Source: Neofusicoccum parvum (Eukaryota > Ascomycota > Dothideomycetes > Botryosphaeriales > Botryosphaeriaceae). Taken from it: a stretch of DNA of 64,000 bases. Position 1 is the first letter of the stretch. Every line of letters begins with the position of its first letter. The DNA is taken from the NCBI GenBank assembly GCA_020912385.1, contig CP087212.1:1612001-1676000 (forward strand), given 5' to 3'. Position numbers and translations under genes: made by a program. Shown here piece after piece: positions 21,390 to 32,203 of the stretch. Under the pieces are notes generated by a model. It saw only the letters and a program-made list of their open reading frames with translations, had not been told where the DNA came from and ran no database searches.

Positions 21390-24300
21390 TCAACCCCACG
21401 TACCACCACCACCCCGACCCTGCCTCCTCTGAGCCGACAAACGCCAGTCGTCTTCACCCTGGTACTTGTTGGCCAACGGCTGGATGCGCTCCGCCTTCTT
21501 GCGCTTGGACAGGCGATCCGTGGGCGCGACCTTGAAGAAAGTAGGCGCGGCTTCGACAAGCCACTTTGGCTCGATAGCGGTGACGACATGCATGTACTCC
21601 TTCGTGGTCTCGACGACGGAGTTGAAGATGACGTGCTCGGCAGGCTTGCCGAAGAGGGCGGACGACGGGTGCAGGTAGACGGGGTTGCCCTCGACGAGCG
21701 TTTTGTACCCTTCTTGCGGGTCCTTGCGCGCCGAGTTGCGGAAGAAGCCTGAGCACAGCGCCTGGCGCACGATGTTCGTGCTTCGCCCCGCCGACACGAT
21801 GGGCGACTTGTAGCGCTTCATGATGGTGGCTAACTGCTCGCGCACGTCCTGCACGCGCTTCATCGACTTGGGCTGGATGAAGTTCTCGTAGCACCAGTGC
21901 ACCGAGAACTTGGACTGCTTCCATGCGTTGTATACGTTGAGCAGCGTTAGGTGGTCGCCGTGCGGGTCGTGGAACTTGGCTTTCTTCTGGTCCGCTTGTT
22001 GCTGCTTGTCCTTGGGCCGATGCCACACCGTCTGGACGGCTGAGATCATGGAGACGATGGTGAGCATCTCCTCCGAGCATTGCATCTTGACGGACATGAT
22101 GAGTGCCTTCGATAGTGCTGGGTCCATGGGGTAATCGGCCATCTGCCGACCGAGCTGGGTGAGAAGGCCTTCTTCGTCGAGCGCAGCGAGTGCGTAGAGC
22201 TCCTCCAAAGCGGTCAACATGGTGTTGGTGGGAGGAGGGTCCATGAAGTCGAAGCCAAGAAGGTCGTTGATGCCCATAGCCTTGAGCATAAGAATCGTGT
22301 TAGACAAGTTCTGACGTTGGATCTCGGGAATGGTCGTTGGCAGCATTTCTGACTGGAAGGCGGCCTCGGTGTATAACCTAAAGCATTTGCCAGGACCAGT
22401 GCGCCCGGCTCTGCCAGCACGCTGTTTGGCCTGCGCTTGCGAGATAGGCGTGACTTGGAGGCGATCCATACCAAGCTTGGGGTCGTATGCGGTCTGCTTG
22501 ACGAAACCAGGATCGACAACATAGTAGATTCCATCAATGGTGATCGATGTCTCCGCAATGTTGGTGGCAATGACGACCTTTCTGCTTCCTGCAGGTGCGG
22601 GCTCGAAGATACGGCTGGCTACCTCACTGGGGAGGGCACCGTAGATGGGCAATATGATTAGTTCGGGCACTCCGGGTCCCAAAGCTTTCATACGCTCGAA
22701 CAGGACCTCGCAACTTGTGTCAATCTCCTCCTTACCAGTCAAGAACAACAGAATGTCACCCGGAGGCTCAGTGAGGTGAATTTGCATGACGGTTGTCAGA
22801 GCAGCGTCGAGGTAATCGCTCTCGGGCTCCTTCGAGTACATGATCTCAACTGGGAACGTGCGACCCGGGATGGAGAAGATGGGGCACTTGTTGAAGTACT
22901 CCGAGAACTTGTCTGCATCCAGGGTTGCGGAGGTAACAATGACCTTCATGTCTGGACGCCTCTTCAAGGTCTTCTTGAGGAGACCGAAAAGTACATCGGT
23001 GGCGATCGTGCGCTCGTGCGCCTCGTCAAGGATAATGACAGAGTACTTGTTCAGCATCGGATCCAAAAGGATCTCGCGCTGCATAATACCGTCCGTCATG
23101 TACTTGATTTTCGTGTCTGGGCCTGTCATGTCTTCGAATCTAATGGTGTACCCGACCTCTGCGCCAAGCTTGCATCCAACCTCTTCCGCCACACGTTTGG
23201 CGACCGACATGGCGGCGACACGGCGCGGTTGCGTGCAGCCAATGACACCATTATTTGCAAACCCGGCCTCGGCAAGAAACTGTGTGAGCTGGGTGGTCTT
23301 ACCCGATCCAGTATCGCCGACCAGAATCATGAGCTGGTGTTCGTGCACTGCCTCAAGCAGCTGATTACGGAACTTGAAGACGGGCAGACTCTCTCGCTGT
23401 TCCTTGATGGACATGTCGGTACGCTTTCCGGTTTCAGTCTTGCCCTGCGTGATCTTCTTCCACTCTGGAAGTGGTTCATTTGATTTTGACGCGGTGGGTG
23501 CTGCGCGGTAGTCGCTGGCAAACTTGCGCTGGTCAGGAGCAGCCATAGGATCGTTCCACTGTGCGCTAAGATCGACTCTAGAGGCTTCTTGGGCAGCCTT
23601 GTCAGCCGCTTCTTGCTGTCTCAAGTCTCTTCTCTCCTTAGCTAGCTGATCGCCAGCCATGGCGGCTCTGTTCAGAGATCCATCCGGTGCCTTGACGACA
23701 CGAATGGGAGAGAGTTCAAGGGACTGTTTAGTTTGGCCGACCAGGAAAGGCGGTTCCTCTTCTCTGACTTCAATGTCAATATCCTCCTCTTCTTCGATCA
23801 TGCCGTGCTCATTGACACTGTCAAATGTCTCGAGGAGCTCCGGATAGTCTGCAGCCTTTAACACGCCAGATGCGATCAGCTGTTGGGTTTCCCAGCGTTC
23901 AGGGGACGTCATTCTCTTCTTCGCCTTCGGCTGTCCATTGTAGCTGTTTTCGATCATGGGAACATCAGAGCCCAGGTTTCCGTAGCGACCATTCGACATG
24001 CTGCCGCCAAGTCCCTCTGAGTTCGCGCCTGAGGCTATCCTCAGCTCAGGTGCAAGATCTTGGCCTGTGACCTGGTCCACCTCCTTCATAGTAAGGCTGA
24101 TTTTTCCATCCTTGATCTCTGTAACCTTCACCTTCACTTCCTGATCGCGGGACAAGAGGTCTGAAGGATCGTTGACGCGGCCTTCGGCCATCCGGGAGAC
24201 GTGAACAAGACCATCGACCTTGCCCTTGACGCCGAGGAGTCGGATAAAGGCACCATAATTCTTGAGGCCAGTAACTCGGCCATTGTAGACTTTGTGTAGC

Positions 24301-25070
24301 ACCGGGGTATCATCAACTTCAAGTGGAGGTGGTTTGCGGAAATCGTCATCGTAGTCGTCCCGACGGCGGTGCCTGCCTCGCCGATCCTCGCGCCTGTCGT
24401 CACGGCCGTAGTTGCGCTTCTCAGTGAAGTCCCTAGCGGTGCGCGACCTGCCGAACTCATCCTCGAAAACGTAGTCGTCATTCTTCGTACGGGGGCGGCT
24501 CCTGACGGGTGAGCGTGAGCGAGATCGTGACCGACGATGCCTCTTGGTTTTGCTGCGATCGTAGTTGTCCTCTCGGTACGGGCTCGGACTCCTCTTTCTG
24601 GTAGACCCATTGCCCGCTCCGCCGCCTGTCTTGCCGGCAAGGTTCTCCAGCATGGCAAAAGTGTCATCCATCGCGTCCTCCTTCGCATTCTGCTCCAGCG
24701 GGCCCTCGTCCTCCCAGGGCCTGGGCACCTCTTTGTCGGCGATCGCGAGGCCCTTGAAGACTCGTGCCTTCCTCTCGCGCTCGTCTTGCGGCTCTTCTTC
24801 CTGCTCGACGGCTTTCGCCTTGCCATTCGATTTGTATTTTGGGTGCATGGTCAGGACAAGGCGGTCGATGCTCTCGATGAGACTTGGTGGGAAATCATCG
24901 GCGCCAACATCGGCGAGGGCCGCCTTGAAATCATTCAGGGACTTGCACTCCAAGTGCTGAGCTATGAGGAACTCGGCGAGGGTCTTGTCGCTGATGCCTA
25001 GATGATTCTGGATTTCGGAGGTGACCTTGGACACGAGCGAGAGCAGCTCAAGGGAGCTGAGGTCGTCCAT
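21390..25070 (-). CDS. PRP22: DEAH-box pre-mRNA splicing helicase PRP22 (DHX8)
   Basis: Nuclear ATP-dependent RNA helicase that releases spliced mRNA from the spliceosome, 1226 aa, no introns. The ATG at 25070 gives the expected start (MDDLSSLELLSLVSKVTSEI); the frame is open further upstream but without conservation. Domains in order: a helical N-terminal domain; an Arg/Ser-rich patch around residues 175-195; an S1 RNA-binding domain around 258-330 (VYNGRVTGLKNYGAFIRL); the RecA core with GDTGSGKTTQ (about 583), DEAH (about 682) and SAT (about 712); motif VI QRAGRAGRTGPG (about 880); then the HA2/winged-helix and OB-fold region. It ends in RQGRGGGGTWG, typical of fungal PRP22. The S1 domain separates it from PRP2, PRP16 and PRP43. 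It lies near two other spliceosome genes. Confidence 0.96.
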   Translation of the reverse strand: MDDLSSLELLSLVSKVTSEIQNHLGISDKTLAEFLIAQHLECKSLNDFKAALADVGADDFPPSLIESIDRLVLTMHPKYKSNGKAKAVEQEEEPQDERERKARVFKGLAIADKEVPRPWEDEGPLEQNAKEDAMDDTFAMLENLAGKTGGGAGNGSTRKRSPSPYREDNYDRSKTKRHRRSRSRSRSPVRSRPRTKNDDYVFEDEFGRSRTARDFTEKRNYGRDDRREDRRGRHRRRDDYDDDFRKPPPLEVDDTPVLHKVYNGRVTGLKNYGAFIRLLGVKGKVDGLVHVSRMAEGRVNDPSDLLSRDQEVKVKVTEIKDGKISLTMKEVDQVTGQDLAPELRIASGANSEGLGGSMSNGRYGNLGSDVPMIENSYNGQPKAKKRMTSPERWETQQLIASGVLKAADYPELLETFDSVNEHGMIEEEEDIDIEVREEEPPFLVGQTKQSLELSPIRVVKAPDGSLNRAAMAGDQLAKERRDLRQQEAADKAAQEASRVDLSAQWNDPMAAPDQRKFASDYRAAPTASKSNEPLPEWKKITQGKTETGKRTDMSIKEQRESLPVFKFRNQLLEAVHEHQLMILVGDTGSGKTTQLTQFLAEAGFANNGVIGCTQPRRVAAMSVAKRVAEEVGCKLGAEVGYTIRFEDMTGPDTKIKYMTDGIMQREILLDPMLNKYSVIILDEAHERTIATDVLFGLLKKTLKRRPDMKVIVTSATLDADKFSEYFNKCPIFSIPGRTFPVEIMYSKEPESDYLDAALTTVMQIHLTEPPGDILLFLTGKEEIDTSCEVLFERMKALGPGVPELIILPIYGALPSEVASRIFEPAPAGSRKVVIATNIAETSITIDGIYYVVDPGFVKQTAYDPKLGMDRLQVTPISQAQAKQRAGRAGRTGPGKCFRLYTEAAFQSEMLPTTIPEIQRQNLSNTILMLKAMGINDLLGFDFMDPPPTNTMLTALEELYALAALDEEGLLTQLGRQMADYPMDPALSKALIMSVKMQCSEEMLTIVSMISAVQTVWHRPKDKQQQADQKKAKFHDPHGDHLTLLNVYNAWKQSKFSVHWCYENFIQPKSMKRVQDVREQLATIMKRYKSPIVSAGRSTNIVRQALCSGFFRNSARKDPQEGYKTLVEGNPVYLHPSSALFGKPAEHVIFNSVVETTKEYMHVVTAIEPKWLVEAAPTFFKVAPTDRLSKRKKAERIQPLANKYQGEDDWRLSAQRRQGRGGGGTWG

Positions 25071-25569
25071 GGCGGCGAGGCTCAACGGCGCAGCTCGGGA
25101 TGGCGGTGGAACGAGTGGGGGACGCGCGTGGAGCGCGCAGGTGGCTTGAAGAGAGCGCGCGGTGGTCGTGACGAATTGCGGCGGCGGCGAGTTGCGGCGA
25201 CCGAAATCCGCCTTCGCGCCCGCGGGCGGTGAGGCCCGGCACAACTTTCCCATCTGAGCCATTGCGCTTGATCGCGCTCAACCTTCAACACTATCACCCT
25301 GTGCTAATTGGCAATGGTAGAGCTATGATTAGCGCATCTCCGTATTTCATGCCTTTTCGGATCCGAGCCATGCATAGCCACGCAAGAACAATACCATTCA
25401 TACTTATACAAAGGTTCCATTTGCTCATGTTCAACTGTGCTACTACCAAATCACCTTACAGATATCATTGCAAACTTAACATTAAAAGATCCGCAAGCTC
25501 TATCACAGCAATAAATCTCCCTTTCTTCCTCCTTCTTCCTTCTCCCACTCCCTCTCCTCTCATACTCTA
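25071..25569. promoter_or_regulatory. spacer between two minus-strand genes
   Basis: GC-rich leader of PRP22 (25071-25260) followed by an AT-richer part that belongs to the 3' side of the arrestin-like gene. No gene is seen. Confidence 0.5.
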
Positions 25570-26793
25570 TCAACCAGTTACTATCTCCAAGATTGTGGCT
25601 GCCAGCCTCACACCAAGTGCGAGGTCTCCAGCAATTGTTTTCTTAACATCCATCCTCGTTGTTTCTTGTGCTTCACCCCCCTCTCTGGCTGCCAGTGGTA
25701 ACGGTTCCACAGTCACTGGCTCCTTAAACTTTAAGCCGAACGAGTGCGCATGATCTGCAGTTTCCACTTCGAGCTCGACGAGCAACTTATACCGCCGGCT
25801 CACACTGGACAGGTTGACGGTTGCAGGGACGTACCTCATCTTTCCCATGGAGATCTCTTTTGGTTCTCCTGGGGTAAGCGCTCCCATATCCTCGAAGGAC
25901 ACCCCGGTGTTATCGTCATCGCGAATTATCCGGACGTGTTCCCGTTCACTTTCAATCCGTAATTCCAGTTTCGAGTTCATGCGGATATTGATCGACTTTA
26001 GCAAGAATTGCGGCGGCTTGGCGATAGGCACTTCTTTGCGTGTAGGTGGTATTATGTCGAGGTTTACAAGCAGCCGCCAAGGTTCGGTTGGAGTGAGATA
26101 TTTGGGAGTTGACGCGGTAATGCGGAACCGGAGCACTGGCTTGGAGGGATTGCTCAGACTCCATTTTTTGAGCTTCGGACGTTCGTTCTCCGGTAACAAA
26201 TCGAAACCCTTGATGTTATAGGTCTTTTCATTCGGAGCATCCTCTTCCAGTCGGTTCGCGTCTCCGTCGGTCGCTGGGATGAATTCCAACAATGCCTCTG
26301 CCGTCTCTGGAGGTGTTTTACCGTCGCTGAAGTGGATATGTGCCACTACGGCGTATGCTATGAAGCTGTGGTAACCAGTGACCAAGCCTAGAGCGTTGAG
26401 TTGGAAGGACGGCGGTAGCACTGTTCCCAAATACTGCTTGTTGCCGCCTCGATTCATTGACGAATAGAGAGCTCCTGGCGAATCCCACTTGTCCACCTGT
26501 CGGGCATCGGCAGTTGATGGGAATTTGAAGATGAACGGCCAATTATGAATGCCGGGCTCGAGCGTTGCTTTGCCTCCAGAAATAAGCCTCTTCTCAAAAA
26601 GACAGACGCGATCGCAGTACATTGAGCCAATCTGATTCTTTTCGACGATAGTGGTCTTGAGCCGGCCCCAGAATTTGACCTCAACGCGGTCTATGGACCT
26701 GCTGCTGGGACATTGGTATCTGACGCGCCCCCTCACATCGTCTCCAGAGAGGTAGAACTCCTGCTCGGAGTCAAGGGCGATAGATGCTGCCAT
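25570..26793 (-). CDS. arrestin-fold protein
   Basis: A 407-aa single-exon protein with the two-sandwich arrestin fold. The N-terminal half carries the usual arrestin_N pattern: a beta strand start with FYLSGDDVRGRVRY, then VEVKFWGRLKT, a central hydrophobic block with FIFKFPS, and LPPSFQL. The C-terminal half contains the arrestin_C-type strands (for example LRFRITASTPKYLTP and TRKEVPIAKPPQFLLKSI). In fungi such proteins (the ART/CreD/PalF group) act as adaptors linking membrane cargo to ubiquitin ligases, normally through PPxY motifs. I do not see a PPxY motif here, so it may belong to the smaller arrestin-like proteins of unknown role that are common in filamentous ascomycetes. Cytosolic or membrane-peripheral by inference. 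Confidence 0.8.
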   Translation of the reverse strand: MAASIALDSEQEFYLSGDDVRGRVRYQCPSSRSIDRVEVKFWGRLKTTIVEKNQIGSMYCDRVCLFEKRLISGGKATLEPGIHNWPFIFKFPSTADARQVDKWDSPGALYSSMNRGGNKQYLGTVLPPSFQLNALGLVTGYHSFIAYAVVAHIHFSDGKTPPETAEALLEFIPATDGDANRLEEDAPNEKTYNIKGFDLLPENERPKLKKWSLSNPSKPVLRFRITASTPKYLTPTEPWRLLVNLDIIPPTRKEVPIAKPPQFLLKSINIRMNSKLELRIESEREHVRIIRDDDNTGVSFEDMGALTPGEPKEISMGKMRYVPATVNLSSVSRRYKLLVELEVETADHAHSFGLKFKEPVTVEPLPLAAREGGEAQETTRMDVKKTIAGDLALGVRLAATILEIVTG

Positions 26794-29265
26794 GATTGGT
26801 GAGGATGCTCGTAGGAAGAATCCCAGGTATGTCGCTGTGTCGTATATTTTCCGGAAGGAAGACAGAAGACATTTTGCCAGTAGTTTGACTTAAGTATTTG
26901 GTATGAAGCTTCCCGCGCTTCCAGTGAGTCCATGCACGCGCAGGATTGCTTGGCGTCAGGCAACAATTTCTTCGGAGGCGCAAAATCCAATACACCTTCG
27001 ACCTTCTATTCCATTCCTGTCCGGGACTCCGCTCAGGTAGTTCCCATTCTATTCGTCCATTCGGTCAGTTCGGGCACCAGCAAGCCACAACAGGTCCAGA
27101 TTCCTTGGTTGGCCCCCACTTGACTTGGCAACCATTCGAAGTTAACTTATCGTTCAACATGCGAGTCTTGGCTGTAGAGTAAAATTAGAAATCGAAGCAG
27201 ATGTTGTTATGGATGCCTACGACTCTTCCTTTTTTGATGGCAGTGCTCACCGAGCTGCCTCTTTCGGCACCGGGCACTTCGCTTACCGACAGCCACTTTA
27301 AACCTCCCTCTTTCTCACTCACCTCCAATCCTCCGCGAGCTGACATGCAGCCCTTATGTCTTGCAACATCAGGCTGTGCGTGTGCGATAGGTCTGATGCG
27401 CCGATGACCGCTTCTACAACCTTCTCCGCTCCAATGACCGCGCACAACACGAGGCTTCTTCACCCAGCGTCCCGCCTGGGCCTGCTCTGACGGCAGTACG
27501 GACCCCTCATTGCAACAGTCGGGCGACCAGCCATGACGAGTTGCTTCGTCAATCCGATCGCAAAGGAGAGGGATATCTTGCATGCGCTTTGCATCGGAAC
27601 GAATGCTTCGATTCCCTGTGGGATATCCCTGATTTTGCACCTGTCATGTTGCAGCGCCAGAAGAGCGAGTAGAGGTACACCCAGCGGCTGGAGCCTTGAG
27701 CTGCGGAAAACGTGTCGTCATCGTCTCTGCTGCTCGACACTAACTCCAGGGCGAAGCTATACAGAGCGCTTAGCACTGGCCCACGCAATCTGAAACACCA
27801 CGTTCACCGCACCTTGCCGTCCAGACATGCGGTCAGAAGATGGCCTCATGCTTGCACTTCGGCAGTGGGGACGGAGCCAAAAGCGAGCCGACACGTTCCT
27901 GCGGAGCGGGGACGTCGTAATTCGCCGCAGTGGACGGGCGGTGCAGCCGGTGAGCTCAGCCAGCCCCGTCCGCAATGCTTACTCAAAGCGAGAGGCGGAA
28001 ACGGCGGATCGAGGAAGGATTCCAATGTTCTCGAAGACGTCGAGAAGAGCTGAGCAGGACGACTGGTGTGGCGCAGACGGAGGCGGTGCGCGCTCGCCAC
28101 ACCTTGACGCAGCGAATCACGGGGCGGCGCGAATACGGCTGGCGGTCGCTTGCAGAGGGGGAAAAGCTGGCGCGACGGCGGGCAATCCAAGGCGATCAAC
28201 CGGGCTAATATAGCGTTAATACTCCTGTCGCCATGACACTATCCGCACGGGCTAGCAGCACCAATGAGGCATGCTCCTGCGAATCTGCATGTCCGGCGGG
28301 CCACAGGATGCGACACGACGGCCAGCGCGCGGCTGTCAGCACGAGTGGCTGACAGGTGGCTCAGTGTCGTGGTCGCTGGCGACGAGAGCCAACCAGCGGG
28401 AGCAGCGAGGCCCGAGGCAGGGCCGCGTCAGGCGTGGTGCTGTCGCGGCGCTTGCGGGGAGTCGCGAGCAGGCCCTTGGCCCAAGAGGCGGCAGAGGCTT
28501 GTGTGCCGCAAGCAAGGCAAAGCACAACTTGGCTTCTGGGCACACGGCGTGGCACCAGTGCTGCTCGGCGACGTCAACGACCAGCGAAGCTTGTTTCGGG
28601 CGCAGATGCGACGGGCGCAGTGCTAGATATGAAGCCCGCACGGCGTTTAGGTTTGCTTGCAACGCAGAGGGCCTCCTTGCACCGAAATTGAGGGCCGCGT
28701 CGACCATTCGTGCGCAGGCTAGCTCGCGCAGACTGCTCCCCCCTTCGGCGTAACACTCCAGTCGCCCGGCCCACTGATCGCCCGCCAGCCACAGCCACAG
28801 ATGTCGGTTGATTAAGTCGACCTTCCCTGATCGCCTCCCTGCCAGCGCCGTAATCTCTCTCACCCGCAGCGCGCTCAATCTCAGACGGCGCAGTCAGCTG
28901 CACCAAGGTCGTACAAAACCCAGCACGCCCGCCCAGCTGCTGCCGATTTCCCGAATTCCAGCGCCCACAGGCCACCGCCCACCCACAACAAACAAACGCA
29001 CTGTCGGCCCCCGCCTGCGCCCGCCGTCAGCCCTGCCCGTTGCCTTCTCCGCCTGCATCCACTGCGATCCAGGAACAACCCGTCAATAAATTTGCCGAGC
29101 CGAGCGCGTGCGCAACTGCCAGCCAGGAGTAGCAGTCCTGCAGCCCCGCCGCCGCCGCCGCCGCCTCCAACATGCGTACGTACTGCCCGCACACTCCGCC
29201 CTGTCCTGTCCTACCTTATCAGCCGTGTGATCGCGCGCCGGCGCATTGCGACTCCACCACTTACC
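26794..29265. other. 2.5-kb stretch without recognisable gene
   Basis: Many short overlapping frames on both strands (for example 27185-27640 minus and 28336-28878 minus), none with family likeness, start context or splice partners I trust. A degenerate hairpin resembling the foldback family may lie at 27538-27619. The last 250 bases are C-rich, with a CCG run at about 29145-29165, and probably form the promoter and leader of the exchanger gene. Confidence 0.45.
27538..27619. repeat. possible degenerate foldback element
   Basis: The right part (27591-27619) shares ACGAATGCTTC and then TCCC with the right arms of the two full elements. A weak left arm (GAGTTG...TTCGTC) lies at 27538-27549, giving an overall length near 82 bp. 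This could be chance; it is listed as a weak candidate. Confidence 0.25.
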
Positions 29266-31139
29266 ATGTACCGCGTAGACACCATCAAGTCCAGGGCGCG
29301 CCACACGGCGTGGAAGACCACGAAGGGATCCCAGTCATGGAACCCGTGGGCGAGAAAGATCAGCCACACCGGCGACTCGCTTTACGATGAGGAGAACCCG
29401 CGCGAGTCGTCCGAGAGCCAGCATTCGCGAGCCCACTCCGAAGCATGCGCCGCCGACCATGTCGAGATGGGCAGAATGGACGGCGCGAGCAACGGCCCCA
29501 CTCATGCGTCCACCATGCCTCCGCCGTCGCGGGACTCCAACCAGCCGCTCCACGTCACCACCAACAACCTCAATGGTGGAGAGGTCAAGGACTCGTCTGC
29601 AAGCACTGATGCGACACTGTTCAAAAGGAGATCGAACAAGGACAGCGAAGAGCAGGAGGAGAAGCCGGCTCTGGGTCGTCATGCCAGCACCAGGTCTTCC
29701 AAGTCGCGCAAGAGGAAGCAGCCCGTCATCACTCCCTGGACCCAGTTCAAGCACGTGGTCTTCGGTTCCTGGGTCAACATCCTCCTCCTCGCTGTGCCTG
29801 CCGGTTTCGCCGTCAACTACGCCCACCTGAATGGCATCATCGTCTTCGTCGTCAACTTCATAGCCATTGTGCCTCTGGCCGGCATGCTCAGCTATGCTAC
29901 CGAGGAGCTTGCATTGCACATTGGAGAGACCTTGGGAGGCTTGCTCAACGCCTCGTTCGGGTAAGTGTCGATCACAAGGATTCAAACAAACAGCAACTTT
30001 GCTAACTCACCATCCAGCAACGCTGTCGAGTTGATCGTCGGTATCCAGGCGCTTGTCAAGAGAGAGCTCGTCATTGTCAAGACTTCTTTGATTGGTAGCA
30101 TGCTTTCCAATCTGCTTCTTGTCATGGGCATGTGCTTCTTCCTCGGAGGAATCAGCCGTGTTGAGCAGCACTTCAACGTCACCGTCGCGCAGACGAGCGC
30201 CAGCTTGCTTGCCCTTGCTGTGGCCAGTCTGATCATTCCGACCGTCTTCCGCATGTGGGTTGAGCCCGAGGCCGACGTCGCAGACCTTGTCGACACCGAT
30301 GCCCTGTCACGTGGTACTTCCGTCATTCTTCTCTTTGTCTACGCCTGTTACCTGCTTTTCCAGCTGAAGACTCATGTTACCATGTACAATGAGCCGAGCA
30401 AGAAGGTTGAGAAGAGAACCAAGGAAGTCAAGCCCGGTACAGCTCATCGCGGGCTTGCAGCCATCGGCGCTGGTGCTGCTGGTGCTACGGGAGGCAAGAT
30501 TCACGAAGATAACCTCCTGAGCAAGCAGGAGGATGATGAAGATGATGAGGAGGAAGTTCCTGTCTTGACTGTTCTCGGCGCTCTGGTTGCTCTTGCTTGC
30601 TCCACCGTCCTGGTCGCTTTCTGCTCCGAGTTCATGGTCGACAACATCTCATCTGTTGCTGGTAATGGCAAGGGTCTCTCGGAGACCTTCTTGGGTTTGA
30701 TTCTGCTCCCAATTGTCGGCAATGCGGCTGAGCACGCGACCGCTGTCACCGTTGCCATGAAGGATAAGATGGACCTCTCTATCGGTGTCGCCGTTGGTTC
30801 AAGCACGCAGATCGCCTTGCTGGTCCTTCCTCTCGTCGTTCTCATTGGCTGGATTGTAAGTTGTCTCAAAGAACACTTGTGCTTGCGTCGACGCTAATTT
30901 TCATTCCACAGATTGGTATTGACGAGATGAACCTCTCTTTTGACGGGTTCCAGGTTGCGGTCCTGTAAGTTTCGCTCAACCACCAGTGTCTTTGCACTGT
31001 AGCTGACATTCGCAGATTCGTGTCCGTCCTTTTGGTTAATTACCTGATTGGAGACGGCAAGTCCAACTGGTTGGAGGGAATGCTTTTGATGACTACCTAC
31101 ACGATCATCGCCGTCGCCGCCTTCGTCTACCCCGATTAA
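29266..31139 (+). CDS. vacuolar Ca2+/H+ exchanger (CAX/VCX1 type)
   Basis: Cation/proton antiporter that loads Ca2+ into the vacuole, 569 aa. Exons are 29266-29960, 30018-30855, 30912-30964 and 31016-31139; introns of 57, 56 and 51 nt obey GT-AG. The N-terminal 160 residues are a hydrophilic tail rich in Ser, His and Lys/Arg, as in fungal VCX proteins. About eleven membrane helices follow. The two signature repeats are present: GNAVELIVG (c-1, from residue 232) and GNAAEHATAV (c-2, about 466), each holding the catalytic Glu. An acidic loop (QEDDEDDEEE) separates the halves, as expected. An alternative start is possible: a 4-nt first exon at ATG 29172 with a GTACGT donor could splice to a TAG acceptor at 29278 in frame. 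I prefer 29266. Confidence 0.93.
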
Positions 31140-32203
31140 GCGATTGGATGAACACGACGACGTTCCACCTGAGCCAACGACTTGGTATACGGATTGCCTG
31201 CTCATGTGCCACAGCTTGATTGAGCGTTCTGGGGTTTGGTGTTTAGGAAATTATGAAATTCGATGTTCTTGTATAGGGTTCAAAAGCAAGATGATACCCC
31301 GCAACCCCGGGTCTTTTTATAATACAAATATTGTACAATTACTAGGTTCACTTCCACTTCTTAGTTATGTTTTTATGTACTCACATTTTGCCGTTGATCC
31401 GTGGGTTTCTGGTTTTGTATGCGAGTCGATGTTTCATTGTCAGATCCTTCTTTACGTTCTTCTGGTCTTTATGTGTCTTCAGACGCTCCTAAGTCTTGGT
31501 TTATTTCCTTTTATGAGCATGTAACAACCAATCATGAAGCTTCTTCTCAATTTTCTGACCATCTGTGTCTGCTCAACTACTTCGACTGTAGGGACATGTT
31601 CTTATTCTAGCTTTTGCATCTGGACAGATACTTCAACTCCGGATGCTTCCCCGAGGTCTTTTAAATTTCTACGTCCGGATGAATACGTCAAGTCCGGCTG
31701 CTTCCCTGGTTCCTTTCCTCGCATTTCCATACGTGTGAATGCTTCAACTCCGGATGCCTCTGAATTGGAGCAAGCAGGCTCTTTCCGTGCAGAGTATGAG
31801 CCTCCTCCTCTTCTGGATGAGCTCCTTCCATACCTGCTGCCTTCCTGTCCTCGTGCAGACCCTGAGAGCCTCTTCTGTAGGCATATAAGCGCTCCACCAC
31901 ACTTCTTCCTCCATATCCTCGACAACCACCTCAAGCGGTGGTCACTCAAGTCAAGGTGAGGTTGCCTGCCCACACACACCCATCCCTCACTATCAGCACT
32001 TACCACAACCCTCGCATCAGTCCCATCTGCTTCAGCACAGTCATTCAGGCGCACTCCCATACACGCTTCGCTATCTCTGAACTTCACCTTGGACCCAATG
32101 CTCACTCACAACATTCTAGTATCCGATCTAAGCAAACTCCCAAGTGAAGTCACCCACGTAGAGTGCCACGGCGCTCTACCCGTCACAAGCACTGCAAGCA
32201 ATC
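31140..32203. other. intergenic region with tandem half-copies of the foldback repeat
   Basis: 3' region of the exchanger gene, AT-rich to about 31620. Three arm-like repeats at 31618-31753 follow. After them comes a C/T-rich stretch that probably forms the promoter and leader of the SNF2 gene. No additional gene is recognised. Confidence 0.55.
31618..31753 (-). repeat. three tandem arm copies of the foldback family
   Basis: Arm-like units at 31618-31642, 31673-31697 and 31733-31753, all in the orientation of the right arm of the full elements (TCCGGAYGAAT..TCAA type), spaced 55-60 bp apart. Each is followed by a similar CGGMTGCYTC phrase, so the array looks like a decayed tandem repeat with a unit of about 57 bp. 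No matching left arms were found. Confidence 0.55.
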
